Shown in pieces: positions 40,038-53,674 of a stretch of DNA of 64,000 nucleotides (positions are counted from its first letter, which is position 1; the number at the start of each line of letters is the position of its first letter). A program made the position numbers and the translations under genes. The DNA is taken from contig NC_045139.1 of assembly GCF_008831285.2 (NCBI RefSeq), forward strand, positions 15,358,354-15,422,353, given 5' to 3'. Source of the DNA: Nymphaea colorata (lineage: Eukaryota > Streptophyta > Magnoliopsida > Nymphaeales > Nymphaeaceae). The notes below the pieces were generated by a model. That model made no database searches and had not been told where the DNA came from. It saw nothing but the letters and a program-made list of their open reading frames with translations.

Positions 40038-43000
40038 TTAAAATTCAAAGCTGACGCTATGGAAGTGGAAAACGGGTTGGCATAAGTTCCTGCACTCTGC
40101 AGCAACGCTCGACTCAAGGCCTGGAGGACCACAAACGAGAACCCCCACATCCAAGTTCCCCCACTTTTCTGATATAGAACTGAAAATTTCTGCACAGAAA
40201 CAATGGGAATAGAAAAGAATCAGATAATGAATATGATCTGAAGAATGTGTAACCCACCTGGCTTGCAGACATTCTCATCCTTTGAGTTCTGTTTTAATGA
40301 ATTTTAACATCATACTTAAATGTCTTCCTGTCTCACTAGATTCCTCTGTGCCTGACATAACGGGGCTGTTTGGCAAGAGGAATACTTTGTTATTGTTTTA
40401 AGTACGTACATAAAAACTTAGGGCAAATTCATGAAACATTTGTGAAAGTATCTAATCTAATAAATATATCATCAGTCTTGGAGCAGAAGATACATGAAAT
40501 ACTAACAAAGTGACCTATATGAGCAGTTATGTGCAAAAAGATTACCTTTGTAGTTGGGCCTTTGGCCATATTGAGTAGATAACAAGGAAAGAAGATCATT
40601 TGATGCATTTTTGCGGTACTCAGTGGAGCTATTTAGTCCTGCAGCATCATTGTTCTCCTCATGGACATCAAACTCCAACTTGCTGCTTTCCTGACGACGC
40701 CAGAGCATGATAATAGGCCCTCCAAACAGGATGACACTTGCGAGCATGCAAATGATGCATACAAGTCCATTTAACCACGAGATTGATATATTTAGTTTTC
40801 CCAAGACAAATTCCGCCAGACCTTCAAGTGCTATAAACCCAAATATCGAGGAGAACATGTAGATCCCCAACCATTTCACACTCCCTGAACCAACCAAAGT
40901 TGACATGCTATTGCCTGTGCTGGGAAAGTAATTCACTATCTCCCCTCCGGAATTATAATTTCCGTCTTCCTGTATTAGTTTGTAGATCATGGAACTCAGC
41001 TCATCTACACAAATGCTACTTTTAATAGTCACAATTTGAATATAAAGCATACCAGCAGATTTCCTGATTCTTGTGTTACATAAGCTTGAATTTCTATATC
41101 TGAAACTTTGAGGTAGAATGCGCGTATAAATGTTGTATTAATATCAGAAAGAAGAGAAAGCTCCTCTGATCTTTTCACTGACCAAACAAGCAAAATCTTT
41201 TTGGGCAGGCAATCCTTTTCTTCCTGAGCTCTATGCATGATGTCCTTCAAAACGGCAATGAAGGGCGAGATGCCTATGCCCCCAGCTACCAATATGAGAT
41301 TTTCGTATCTGTGGAGGTAGAAACTGCACTTTGAGTCGTTCAAAAAAACAAGACTTAAAGAAACTAATCAAACTTCTGGATGTATGTACCATCGTAATAG
41401 AACATATGTAATTAAAAGCATGAATGTGTTTTAGTTGAACTTCCAGTAATAGGTTGCTGAATGATTTTCAAATCTAGTCTATGCACTGATATCCAAACTC
41501 TCAAATGTCGACACTGATGAATCTCTGACACCATATTAATTGGTCGGGTAGACGATTAACTATCTCTGCGTACAAGGCAGTTGCTCATCGTAAGATTCAC
41601 ATGATCTACAGTTGCTTTTTGAAATGTGCAGACTAGAACATGATTTTGAATATTGCTACCCTGTTTGACTTGTTAATGCTACAAAAGTTATTCCAGATCT
41701 GTTGTGTCTTAGGTTTAACCCGTGTTCATCTAAGCCAATTAAGCAGCCTGCTACATGCAATTTCCACTACATTAAGCATGGTATTACCAAAATATATATA
41801 TATAACAAAGTTTACCTCTCATAGCACTTCAGCTAATGCAATTGATAGCAAACAGGGAAGCATGAAAAGTAGAAACCAGGACCAGATGAATCATTCCTCA
41901 ATATTGTCTCCGTAGTAATAAGATATTCGCAAGACTTGATTTTTCAAGTTGGGAAAATCGTGGTGAAACATTATAAAAAATTCTAAAGCTTCAAAGCATA
42001 ATGGGAAAAGCAATGAGTGGAAAATCTTTTAAAAAACAATACAGTAATGTCTCAGAATAATAATGTTGAAAAAGTTATGTTATTTTTTTACGGTTTCAGT
42101 CATCGGGTTCAAGACGAAAACAATATACTGATATTTGAACCATGCAAGAACAATTGGGCTGCAGTGCACGTAATTAGATATACAAAATAACATAATAAGC
42201 ATCCATCACAATTTCAAAGAAGTCCATTTTCACAAAAAACGTATTTTTTTTAAAAAAAAATGCGTATTTAATGCCAAAAACAGTTTTGTTGTATAATACC
42301 TGTATTATTCTCATTTTTTTTAAAAAACGTCAAAAAAACAAAAAACGCGTATAATACCCATTTAATACCCGTATAATACTCGTATTATACGTTATTTTCC
42401 CATTTTTGCCGTTAATTTTCCGTTTTTGCCATTTTTTATTAATTATTATTTTTTATAATTTTTAAGATGTATTAAATGTTTAATTTTTAAAAAAAAATTG
42501 CCGAACTTTTCTCGTTTTATTCCCGATATATAAAACATTGTCGTATTATACCCGTTTTTTTCCTCGCCATTTAATACCCGTCCCCGTTTTTTGTGACAAT
42601 GATTTGATCCATCGAGAAAATAAAACACGCGATGTTGCACCAATAAATCAAGTTGCTGCTATTAGGATCATAGAGATGTGAGCGTACTGCAGATGGTATA
42701 GCGGTCTACACCCATATGATCCCTCAACTGCTGCACTTATTCTGGAATTAGCATGATCCTTAGCATTCAAGATTGTGTCTCTTAATTTTCGTGTCCATCC
42801 CCCGGAAACTTTAATTAGAACTGTTAACTGCAGCCTGCCATCTAGTGGACTAGAACATACACTGAAAGGATGCCATTGGAACCAGGACACCTCCCTTATT
42901 TGTAGAACGACGAAGCTGAGAGGATTGTATCTCATGTCTAGAGGCAGCAGAACCAACAGAAATTAAATTAAAACAACTCTTCATAGACAAATCACATCAA

Positions 43001-44865
43001 GAGACTCATACCAACATGAAAAACAAAAAAATGTTGAAGCATTATGGTATTGATCAAGAGAAAATGCTACTTCTGTTCCACCTTATGGACCGCATAGCAA
43101 CAAATTTTTTTATATATGCTTTCGTCTATTAATCCATTCCTTTCTTTCTTTCATGTATGTGTACTTACTGTCATAATATTAAGGAAAATAAATTTTACTT
43201 GTCGTATTTAATATAGAGCACTGTTTCAAAGGAAGCTATGAGTCTGTCATTTGCCTGTAATTGAGGATGAACTAGGAAAAGATCGATATCAAATACTCCC
43301 ACATATACATGTGCTTACTTTCTCATCTTCCACGTTATATAGAAATTAAGTTGATGGTTCTTGTGTCTTACTGCAATGATAAGTCCAATATCCCTAACAT
43401 TTGCACCACTTCTAGATCAAATCTATGTTTTCTGTTCTTTTAATCATGAGTAGCATCTTAGTCAGGAGTGATCTAGACAGCCACATGAGAACGTTTAATT
43501 TGAAAAAACAGATCTAATAATCTCCTTTAACTCATTCCTTCAATTAACATTAAACATGAAGGACTGAATTGACATGATCAATTGCGCATGTAGACTAGTC
43601 TTGGACCAATTTGGAAAAGGAAAACGTTGATTAGTAGAAGAGAAAGCTAAGCATATATATATATGATTTTTGTCATGAAAAAACCCAAGCATATATAATT
43701 TGTTCTACTGTTAGAGAAAAAAAAGCAGTACTTTTGGGCTTTGATAAAGTCAATTCTACTGCTCCACATGGAAAGCATTTCACTGAAAGCACAGCCACAG
43801 TAGCCCTTGACTGCCAGAACCTGAGAAACCGATTCATAATAAACAAAAAAACTGAACCAGCGATGATGTAGAACAGATTAATTCCAACATGTAATGCAGC
43901 GAAAATGATGAAGACTGCATAGAGCTGATGGGTGTAGTAAAAGAGCTCGAAGCACTTTCTTCTCACTGGAGAAACCGAAGTAACCCACATCAATAGCCCA
44001 GCCAAAAGGCTTATAACCCCCGGAAAATGAGAGACATCGTCTGTTTTCCACTCGATTATCTGAAAAATTTTCCATACACAATGTTAGATGAACACAATGC
44101 CGGATAACTTTAATATCTCTGAGAGCACAAAGTAGTAGCAAATAATACATATATTAATCACACTTTAGAAATCAAAAGTTTAAGCTTTTGAGATCTGATT
44201 TTAAAGGCTGCCTGCACGGCCAAAAGTCTTTAAAGTCGATACTGTATAAGCAGTTCATGATGTATATGTAGGGCTGGGTGGGCTTTACAAAGTCAGGTTA
44301 GGGTTGACACGAAGTTCGTGACGGTGGCCCAAGCCCGGCCCTCTTAATTATTGTGTTGGGTCCAACCGTCAACTTTGTACCTATCGAGTACCTATTTCGA
44401 TGACCACCCATATTTAAAACCTTTAATATTTTATATTTTAATATCTCATAAACCTTTGTCTATTTGCTAAGAGTTTCTAAGAGTGCTACTTGCAACATAT
44501 GATGAGTTTCAAACGATGCCATGAGCAACACATGAAGAGTTTTTAAGGCAGTTACGCGGATACACCAAAAGTTTTTAAGTGAGCCGATTGCTAGTATCAT
44601 ATGCGGAGAGAGAGAAAACGAAATAAAAAAAGTGAAAAGATGAGTTATAGAAATCCCCAATACCCGGCCGAGTGGATTTTTTTAAACGGACTGGCCCAAG
44701 TGTTAAATGACCAGCATAAACCTGGCCCATAATGTTAAATGACCACCATAAGCCTGGCCCATAAGTACTCAGCCCCTTAGGCACCCTTATATATACGACA
44801 TTTTACGCACCCTAGCATACTGGTTGGATCCAACCTTTTTACTTATTTAGATTTTTGTGCCCCTC

Positions 44866-44898
<33 letters not shown>

Positions 44899-47206
44899 TC
44901 TATAGTTTCCATTAATCATCTTACTACATAATAAAGAGGACTACTTTTTTTTAATCAGTGGTCTTAATAAAAAAATTACTAACTTCGCCACCGACTTCCC
45001 GTTTTAAGTTCATGGTGAAAAAAAAAATCCCAGAAAAATCAGATGCAAACTAATGTGTGGTTTTTACTAACCTTGTTTGGCAGCCAACCAAGGCGAGCCC
45101 AGGATATGATAAAAACCACGCCGTGCAAAGTGAAGAGAATCAACGTCACATGTCCGAGCCGCCTGTGATACCTTATTGCTTGCTCGAATGGAATGTCTAA
45201 AACGCGGAGAAGAAGAGAACCTCTAGCTGTGGGTATAAGAAGAAAAGCAGTGCAGTAGAATCCAACAGCTGCCAGACGGCGACCGACGTAGGATGCCATA
45301 AGATCACTGCAACGAAAGTTCAGTAACTCAAACACAGACATAATTTGCAAGACCATCATATAACTTGTAGTGCAATACAGTGACTAGAGTATTATACAAG
45401 CCGCAGAAGAAGCCATTATACGCACACAGGAAGTTTAGAGAGACTTTGAGCCTCAGATGCTCCAACGCTAAAACGACGGAAAAAAATTAATAATAATTTT
45501 CTGCCGAGGACTATGGCCCAAGCACTAAGTCCCTTCCATTTGTAGTTGGATGAGAACTGTTTTCGATCTAAGGAGTCTTTTAATTAAGCTTGTTTAGTTG
45601 ACAGTCAAAGGCAAATTTATAAAAAAATGTGGCGGTTTGAATGACAGTTGAAAACCAACTTTGGCCTTGGGAACATCATTTCAGGCAGATTTGGACGATC
45701 ATCCAAATTGGACTCTTCAAAATCCTGCTAGTTTTGACGTACTTATGAATTAAAAGGCCTAGAAAATCCGACTTCACATATGTTTTTTAAGGCAAAGATC
45801 CAAAGTAGATTTCAGAAACTGAGTTTTTAATCAAGTTACAGTCTTTAGAAAAGAGTTTTGTTTATGGGGTGCCATCTAAACGCCCCTTGGTTTTGACAGG
45901 AACGCTGAAAGGTTATAATTCACACAAAGCACCCATTTTTGTATTGCCATTGAAATACGAGACCCTACGACCGTGAGGTGGCCACTTCTTATGCTAGAAT
46001 CTCTCTCTAATTGGTACCACGGCCTACAAAAACTAATGCTTTCAAGAATATTCACCCGTCGTCTTCCTGTAAGCGTGCTTCGTACTATAGTAGTAGTAGA
46101 TTTTTCCTAATTCAGCAACTCCCTCTCATCAGAACTAAATGCATCCAACAGGCATGGAGGATTTGATACATGCATGGGATCCTAAGCCTGGAAATGTAAG
46201 TCTTTCAGTTTCAGGTGCGCGGAAGGAAAAATCTTACTGCTCAAGGTAGGAAGCTAGGTTCAGACGGGACAAACTTATGTGTTTCTCCCTTCAACGAACA
46301 ACAGTGCCTACCACCCTTTAAACCAGTGGTTTACTAACCTGTCAGCTCAACCAACTATGTTATGTTCATTCGCAAAGGGAGACCATGGTGCAGTTTTTCT
46401 TGGTTATCAGCAGGAAAGAAAAAGGAAAAGTGGGGTGTATGAAATTTACAGGTCGGCTCTTGGAGCAAGAAACGGTCCGGAGGTAATGTCTCTTATTATA
46501 TATGCAGGCAGCGCCCAAAGGATATAAACGGCAAATGCAATTATCCCGATCAGTTCTGCAGCAGAAACCACACCAAGAGGCCCGTTTACGATGACCGGAT
46601 GAGTCCACAATGTCCGGGAAGATGACGTCCGCTTCTTCTTTCTCCTGCAACCAATTTAATCTGTTCATGAGCTTTTGTGCCATCCCAAAAAATGCATTAG
46701 CTGAGAAGCACAGTTATAGACAAGATCTTGAAGGAAGCTCATAAGCAGTGGGGCCTCATACCCATCGTACTCCGTGGGAAAAAAGGCGAGGTAAGCAGCC
46801 CCCAGAAGCGCAATAGCCAGAACGGGGGCGCTGAACAGAAGAAAAGGAATCCCTGCCAATGGAGGAAATTAAAAGAGAGCAAGAGAAAAAATATTGCTGA
46901 AGCTAAGTTATTCTTCTCCTGCCTCCGACCTGATGGTTAAAGAATCATATTATCTCCAGAGGCCTTACCTGATAAACCATATACTGTAGTGTTGGTTATC
47001 GAAATCCATTGCGCAAGCAGTTTTCCCATGAAGTCGGTGGGGAGGAGGAAGATGAAGGCAACCCAGGTGACAAAGATGGCTGCCATAAGAAGCTTTAGCC
47101 CACAGCTCAGGAAAAGTTTCAGACCTTCAGCGGACTTGAGGAGAAACCCACCTTCTGATCCACCATCTTCTGCAACGAGTGGTTGCCGAGCAGAGTTTTC
47201 GTCCAT
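40038..47206 (-). CDS. Ferric reduction oxidase (FRO), copy B
   Basis: Nine exons on the minus strand: 46969-47206, 46762-46852, 46450-46644, 45072-45306, 43732-44059, 42688-42937, 41053-41308, 40546-40969, 40038-40189; 2169 nt, 722 aa. Intron positions and phases equal those of copy A. Key parts are intact: [17 protein letters not shown] in the first membrane segment, [18 protein letters not shown] and [19 protein letters not shown] heme histidine pairs, WHPFSV for FAD, AGGIGISPF for NADPH, and VCGPPGL near the end, closing with FHFHSVSFEF. Same activity as copy A is inferred: NADPH-dependent metal reduction at a membrane. Exon 4 and most of intron 3 are identical to copy C. Introns hold an hAT-like element (intron 4) and a copy-specific insertion (intron 6). 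The exon 6 donor is GTACGC where A and C have GTAAGC. Confidence 0.93.
42230..42597. mobile_element. MITE-like insertion specific to FRO-B intron 6
   Basis: Absent at the matching place of copy C. The ends read CACAAAAAACG (left, near 42230) and, reverse-complemented, CACAAAAAACG (right, near 42596), with a very AT-rich middle full of AATACCCGT and CGTATTAT words. No clear target duplication was found, so the superfamily is unresolved. Confidence 0.65.
44269..44789. mobile_element. hAT-like element in FRO-B intron 4
   Basis: Starts TAGGGCTGGG and ends with GGCACCCTTA after CAGCCCCTTA. It contains GGCCC-rich words like the element at 5687. The same insertion, diverged, lies in the same intron of copy C, so it predates that duplication. 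The ends are worn; limits are approximate. Confidence 0.5.
45086..45962. repeat. 877-bp tract identical to FRO-C (B side)
   Basis: Covers most of exon 4 and the adjoining part of intron 3. By eye I found no substitution or indel against 54419-55295 (constant offset 9333), while the bases just outside differ. Exons 5 to 9 of B and C show many differences. Confidence 0.85.
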
Positions 47207-48741
47207 GGAAGCGTGGAAAAATTTAGCACCTGTATAAGCTTGATAAGAAAGTCAGATGCTGCTTAATTTATAACAATAATGATATTCGTATTTTGAGATT
47301 TTAATGCGAAGAAAAGTCAGCATATTTTCAGCACCTTGAACAATTTTCACTTAGTAAAAAATCTACCTCATAAATATTGACCTCAAAGAGAGACTGTAAT
47401 GTGCATACCTCCTTAGCTGAGACAATTGAGCAAAGTTTTGCAGCCGACTAATTATCTCAGCCGACAGGCTGTGTCGATCTCCTTACGAGCACCACATGAT
47501 CACTTCGCAGACTACAAAAAGGAAGTAGGAGTACAAAAGAGCACAACAGCGATGAAACTCTCCACTAGCTTTCATATACACATAATTTAAAAGCAGTGGC
47601 GCAATATTCCACCAAACTTTTATATATGCCAATAACATAATACAAATCTACCTACTGAATGGTCAAAATTGAAAAGTTGTTCTTAAAAAGTACCGTTAAT
47701 TCTTGCTAAAAACACTGTAACTGCACTATATACTGTCGTTAAACCTTTATAACAATTGTTCATTAGTAACAGTTTTTTAACTTTTAACTATGCAGCAATA
47801 TTCAATACAACTTGAATTATTGTTATTAGTAGTAGTATTAGTTTATTATTATATAAACACTGAAATTAAATGCTGACTACATATTGAAAGACCGGGTCCC
47901 AACCAAGCGCAATCATAAATGATTGTTCAAATTCGAACACCCACCCAACGAAACTAAAAGGTGAGATGTACTTTGTCAAGAGGTTGATCTTACAAGAGAG
48001 TGCGAAAGTGAGTTGCGTGCACTGGGGTGTTGCACATAAAATATGTGCACCAAAAAAAAAAAAAAAGAGATTTTATGGATTTTTGAAAAAAAAAAAGTGT
48101 TTTTGAATGATGTATATAACCAGTTTGGTTCACTTTGAGGAATCACTTATTCATCTAATCGGGGGGCCAATGTTAGGAGAGATTCAACAATTATAGAGGC
48201 ACCATAAATCCATAATGGGGTCAGCATACCATGGTCCATTTTGATCTTCACAATCTGGTGGGAGCTGTGGTATTTTTATCTTGGCGAGACACATCGCCAT
48301 GTAAGGAATTTTTTTTATTGGAGAACCAAAATATAGTTTCAAATTTTTAACATGCGCTCAATATAATTTTTCAAAATTTTTATATAAGTTAAAATTAAAA
48401 AATTACATGATTTTTTTTATTAAAAAAAAAATTGAGGGGGCCAATAGCCCCTGCCACCCCCTCCCCCTACTTCTAAATAGATTCTATATGACAGCCGCTT
48501 GGCTTCAACCAAATGTTGTTAAAAACTTTATATACATAACGTCCATTATTTGAGACTTGGCTCAGCATTCGGTCCTGCATTCCTACCTTTCTAACACCTT
48601 GTTGGGATTTATATATATTAAACTAAAAACTTCTATATTTAAAGTTTTTAAAATCTGAAGGGCAACCAAGGCTCCTGTGCCCTTGGGCGTTGATATCTTC
48701 TTTTCGTAATATTTGATTTGATTGTTTAAGTTTCAGCTCTC
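47207..48741. other. Upstream region of FRO copy B
   Basis: Promoter and flank of copy B, AT-rich, without a recognised gene. Long parts resemble the flank of copy C (56550-58990), for example TTCTAACACCTTGTTG near 48590 and 58660. The C-side flank has several hundred extra bases. Confidence 0.5.
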
Positions 48742-49107
48742 TCGATCCGGGCCGCGCTTTGCCTCCCACCACGGGGATCCGTGGCGATGGTGGAGGACAT
48801 CGACTACTGCTCGTCCCAGACCCACTGGTAGGCGGAATGCTCACTGGTGGGGTAGATTCTGGTGTCTTCAAGCATGGGTGCCACCCTATGTCTGAGAACG
48901 GGGTACGCCAAAAGCTTTCTGGTACCGCTCTTCCGTCTGCAACCTGGTTATAACCTACGCCAGGTCTTGGGTTTCCACCGGCATGCGTACATGCCAATCC
49001 TGCGCTCCCATGTTGGAGTCATGTCTGCCTCTTTGCTCTCCGACGCTGGATACATCTCTGCTTCTTTGCTGCCAGACGATGGGTTTCAATTGTATCTGAT
49101 ACTCTTC

Positions 49108-49565
49108 CTATCCTTTTGAAAGATTTTTCTTAATTTGCAGGTTTTTTCTTCTTGGTTGCATATTTTTTTTCTTAAATTCAACTAAAAATTCATTCATTTC
49201 TTGCATGATATGCTCCTGGCCTTCAGGACTCTTCCTCGGATTATGCATTATCACGATCAATAGGGAAAAACAAACCAAATCTCTGATACCAAGTTGATAC
49301 AATAAGAAAGAAGGATTTCTCTTCTAAGCCACGACCAATGCCTACCTAAAGAAAAGCATAATATACTATAAAAGGTGAAAAGAAAACATAAATAACCATT
49401 ATGGTTTTTTTTTATTCACTCAAAAACTGGTTATAAATGAGGCCTGAATGCCTTTGAATGGGATAAAAACGGACAGAATCAAATGAAAGAAAATAACAAA
49501 TGAAAATCCTAAATATGAAAATAAATCTGGTTGCTCTGCTCCTGCGTCACATTTTCAGCTGAACA
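49108..49565 (-). mobile_element. LTR-retrotransposon fossil, C unit
   Basis: Copy of the fragment in the B unit: LTR-like segment about 49565 down to 49295, primer-binding site TTGGTATCAGAG at 49281-49292 (minus strand), then internal sequence. It is incomplete and broken and arose by host tandem duplication, not by a new insertion. Confidence 0.65.
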
Positions 49566-52500
49566 GCAAGCTGCCAATCTCATCAAGCTCCAAAAAATGA
49601 TTACCCCATTTAAGTTTTAGCTAACAATGCAATGCATTGATAATTGCACATCAACATAGTTAAAATTCAAAGCTGAGGCTATGGAAGTGGAAAACGGGTT
49701 GGCATATGTTTCTGCACTCTGCAGCAACGCTCGACTCAAGGCCTGGTGGACCACAGACGAGAACCCCCACATCCGATTTCCCCCACTTTTCTGATGTAGA
49801 ACTGAAAATTTCTGCCAGAAACAATGGGAATAGAAAAGAATCAGATAATAAATATGATCTCAAGAATGTCACCCACCTGGCTCGCAGACATTTGATCCTT
49901 TGAGTTCTGTTGTAGTGAATTTTAAGATCATAATTAAACATCTCCTTCTCTCACTAGATTCCTATGTGCCTGACATGAAGGGGCTGTTTGGCTTGGCAAG
50001 AAGGATACTTTGTTATCGTTCCAAGTCAAGCATGTGCATCAAAAATTGTGGCAAATTCGTGGAACCTTTGTGAAAGTATCTAATCTAATAAATCTATCAT
50101 TTGTCTTGGAGCAGAAGATACATGAAATACTAACAAACTGACCAATATGAGTAGTTTACCAAAAAAACGGATTACCTTTATAGTTTGGCCTTTGGCCATA
50201 ATGAGTAGATACCAAGGCAAGAAGATCATTTGATGCGTCTTCGCAGTACTCAGTGGGGCTATTTAGTCCTGCAGCATCATTGTTCTCCTTATGGACATCA
50301 AACTCCAACTCGCTGCTTTCCTGCCGACGCCAAAGCATGATAACAGGCCCTCCAAACAAGATGACGCTTGCGAGCATGCAAATGATGCATACAACTGCGT
50401 TTAACCATGAGATTGATATATTTATCTTTTCCAAGACGAATTCCGCCAGACCTTCAAGTGCTATAAACCCAAATATCGAAGAGAACATGTAGATCCCCAA
50501 CCATTTCGCACTCCATGAACCAACCAAAGTTGACATGCTATTACCAGTGCTGGGAAAGTAATTCACTATCTCCCCTCCGGAATTATAATTTCCATCTTCC
50601 TGTATTAGTTTGTAGATCATGGAACTAAGCTCATCATCCCAAATGCTACTTTTAATAGTCACAATTTAAATATGAAACATACCAGTAGAATTCCTGATTC
50701 TTGTGTTACATAAGCTTGAATTTCTATATTTAAAACTTTGGGAAAGAATGCGCTTATGGATGTTGTATTCATGTCAGAAAGAAGAGAAATCTCCTTTGAT
50801 CTTTTCACTGACCAAACAAGCAAAATCTTTCTGGGTAGGCAATCCTTTTCTTCCTGAGCTCTATGAATGATATCCTTCAGAACGGCAATGAAAGGCGAGA
50901 TGCCTATGCCTCCAGCTACCAATACGAGATTTTCGTATCTGCGAAGGTAGAAACTGCACTTTGAGTCGTTCATAAAAGCAAGACTGATAGAAACAAATTA
51001 AACTTCTGCATGTATGTACCATCGTAATAGAACATATGTAATTATAGCCAAGAATGTGTTTTAGTTCAACTTCCAGTAATAGGTTACTGAATGATTTTAG
51101 AATATAGTCTATGCACTGATATCCAAACTCTGAAATGCCGATACTGATGAATCTCTGACACCATATTAATTGGTCGGGTAGACGATTAATTATCTCTGCG
51201 TATAGTCTTTACTGGGCAGTTACTCATCGTAAGATTCACATGATCTACAAGTGTTTTCTGAAATGTGCAGGACTGGAACATAGTTTTGAATACTGCTAAC
51301 CCATTTGACTTGTTAATGCTGCAAAAGTTATTCTCAATCTGTTGCGTGTTAGGTTTAACCCGTGTTCATCGAAGCCAATTAAGCAGCCAGCTACAAGCAA
51401 TTTCTACTACATTAAGTATGGTATTACCAAAATAGATAACACCAAGTTTACCTATCATACCACTTCAGCTAATGCAATTGATAGAAGACAGGGAAGCATG
51501 AAAAGTAGAAACGATGACCAGATGGATCATTCCTCAATGTTGTCTCCGTAGTTAAGAGAACTTTCCCAATACTTGATTTTTCTAGTTGGGAAAATCTTGG
51601 TGAAACATTATCAGAAATTCTAAATCTTCAAAAGATATGAAGAATAATGGAAAAATCAATGAGTGGAAAATCTTTTAAAACACAATACAGTAATGTCTCA
51701 GAATAATAATATTGAATGAATTATGTTATTTTTAATGGTTTCACTCGTTGGGCTCAAGACGAAAACAATATATTGATATGTAAACTATGCAAGAACTGTT
51801 GGGCAGCAATGCATGTAATTGATTCTACACAGCTAAACTTAGTCATTTGAGCTATTGAGAAAATAAAACACGAGATATTGCACCAATAAATTAAGCTGCT
51901 GCTATCTTAGAGTAACTAGATAGGATCATAGAGATGTGAGCTTACTGCAGATGGTACAGCGATCTACACCCATATGATCCCTCAACTGCTGCACTTATTC
52001 TGGACTTAGCATGATTCTTAGCATTCATGATTGTGTCTCTTAATTTTGTGTCCACCTCCCGGAAACTTTAATTAGAACTGTTAACTGCAACCTGCCATCT
52101 AGTGGGCTAGAACATACACTAAAAGGATGCCATTGGAACCAGGACACCTCCCTTACTTGTAGGAAAACGAAGCTGAGAGGATTGTATCTCATATCTAGAG
52201 GCAGCAAAACCAACAGAAATTAAATTAAGACAACTCTTCATAGACACATCGCATCAAGAGACTCATACCAACATGAAAAACAGAAAAATGTTGAAGCATT
52301 ATGGTATTGATCAAAACAAAAGGCTACTTCTATTCCACCTTATCGACTTCACAGCAACAAATATTTTTATATATGCTTTCCTCTATTAATCCATTCCTTT
52401 ATTTCTTTCATGTATATGGTGTACTTACTGCCATAATATTAAGGAACATAAACTTTACTTGTCATATTTAATATTGAGCGCCGTTTCAAAGGAAGCTATG

Positions 52501-53674
52501 AGTCTGTCACTTGCCTGTAATCGAGGATGAACTAGGAAAAGATCGATATCAAATATTCCCACATATGCATGTGCTTACTTTCTCATCTTCCACTTTATAC
52601 AGAAATTATGTTGATAGTTCCTGTGTCTTACACTCTCACTGCAATGATAAGTCCAATGTCCCTAACATTTACACTTGTAGAACAAATGTATGTTTTTTGT
52701 TATTTTAATCATGATTAGAAGAATCTTAATCAGAAGCGATCTAGTTGGTTCATGTGTCTTACTGCAATGATAAGTCCAGTATCCCTAACATTTGCACCAC
52801 TTCTAGATCAAATCTATGTTTTTTGTTGTTTTAATCATAATTAGCATCTAGTCAGGAGTGATCTAGACAGCCACATGAGAACGTTTAATTTGAAAAAATA
52901 GATCTAATAATCTCCATTAACTCATTCCTTCAATTAATATTAAACATGAAGGAGTGAATTGACATGATCAATTGCGCATGTAAACTAGTCTTGGTCCAAT
53001 TTGGAAAAGAAAAACTTTGATTAGTAGAAGAGAAAGCTAAGCATATATATATGATTTTTGTCATGAAAAGGACCGTAGCATATATAATTTGTTCTACTGT
53101 TACAGAAGTTAAATTGAAGGCATGTAAAAGAGCAGTACTTTTGGGCTTTGATAAAGTCAATTCTACTGCTCCACATGGAAAGCATTTCACTGAAAGCACA
53201 TCCACGGTAGCCCTTGACTGCCAGAATCTGAGAAACCGATCCATAATAAACAAAAAAACTGAACCAGCAATGATGTAGAACAGATTAATTCCAACATGTA
53301 ATGCAGCGAAAATGATGAAGACTACATAGAGCTGATGGGTGTAGTAAAAGAGCTCGAAGCTCTTTCTTCTCACTCGAGAAACCGAAGTGACCCACATCAA
53401 TAGCCCAGCCAAAAGGCTTATAACCCCAGGAAAATGAGAGACATCGTCAGTTTTCCACTCAATTATCTGCAAAATTTTCCATACACAATATTAGATGAAC
53501 ACAACGTAGTATAACTTTAACATCTCTGACACCATAAAGTGGTAGCAAATAATACATATATTAATCACAATTTAGTAATAAAAAATTTAAGCTTTTGAGA
53601 TCTGATTTTAAAGGTTGTGTGCACGCTAAAATTCTTTAAAGTCGATACTGGATAAGCAGTTCATGATTGATATG

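Larger units (their letters stand above)
39090..48741. repeat. FRO tandem duplication unit B
   Basis: The unit opens with CTCGATCAGGGCCGCGC and closes with GTTTCAGCTCTCTC. It holds, in order, an LTR-element fossil, FRO copy B and its upstream flank. The same order recurs in the next unit with high similarity, including intergenic DNA, so the unit was duplicated as a block of about 9.65 kb. Confidence 0.85.
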
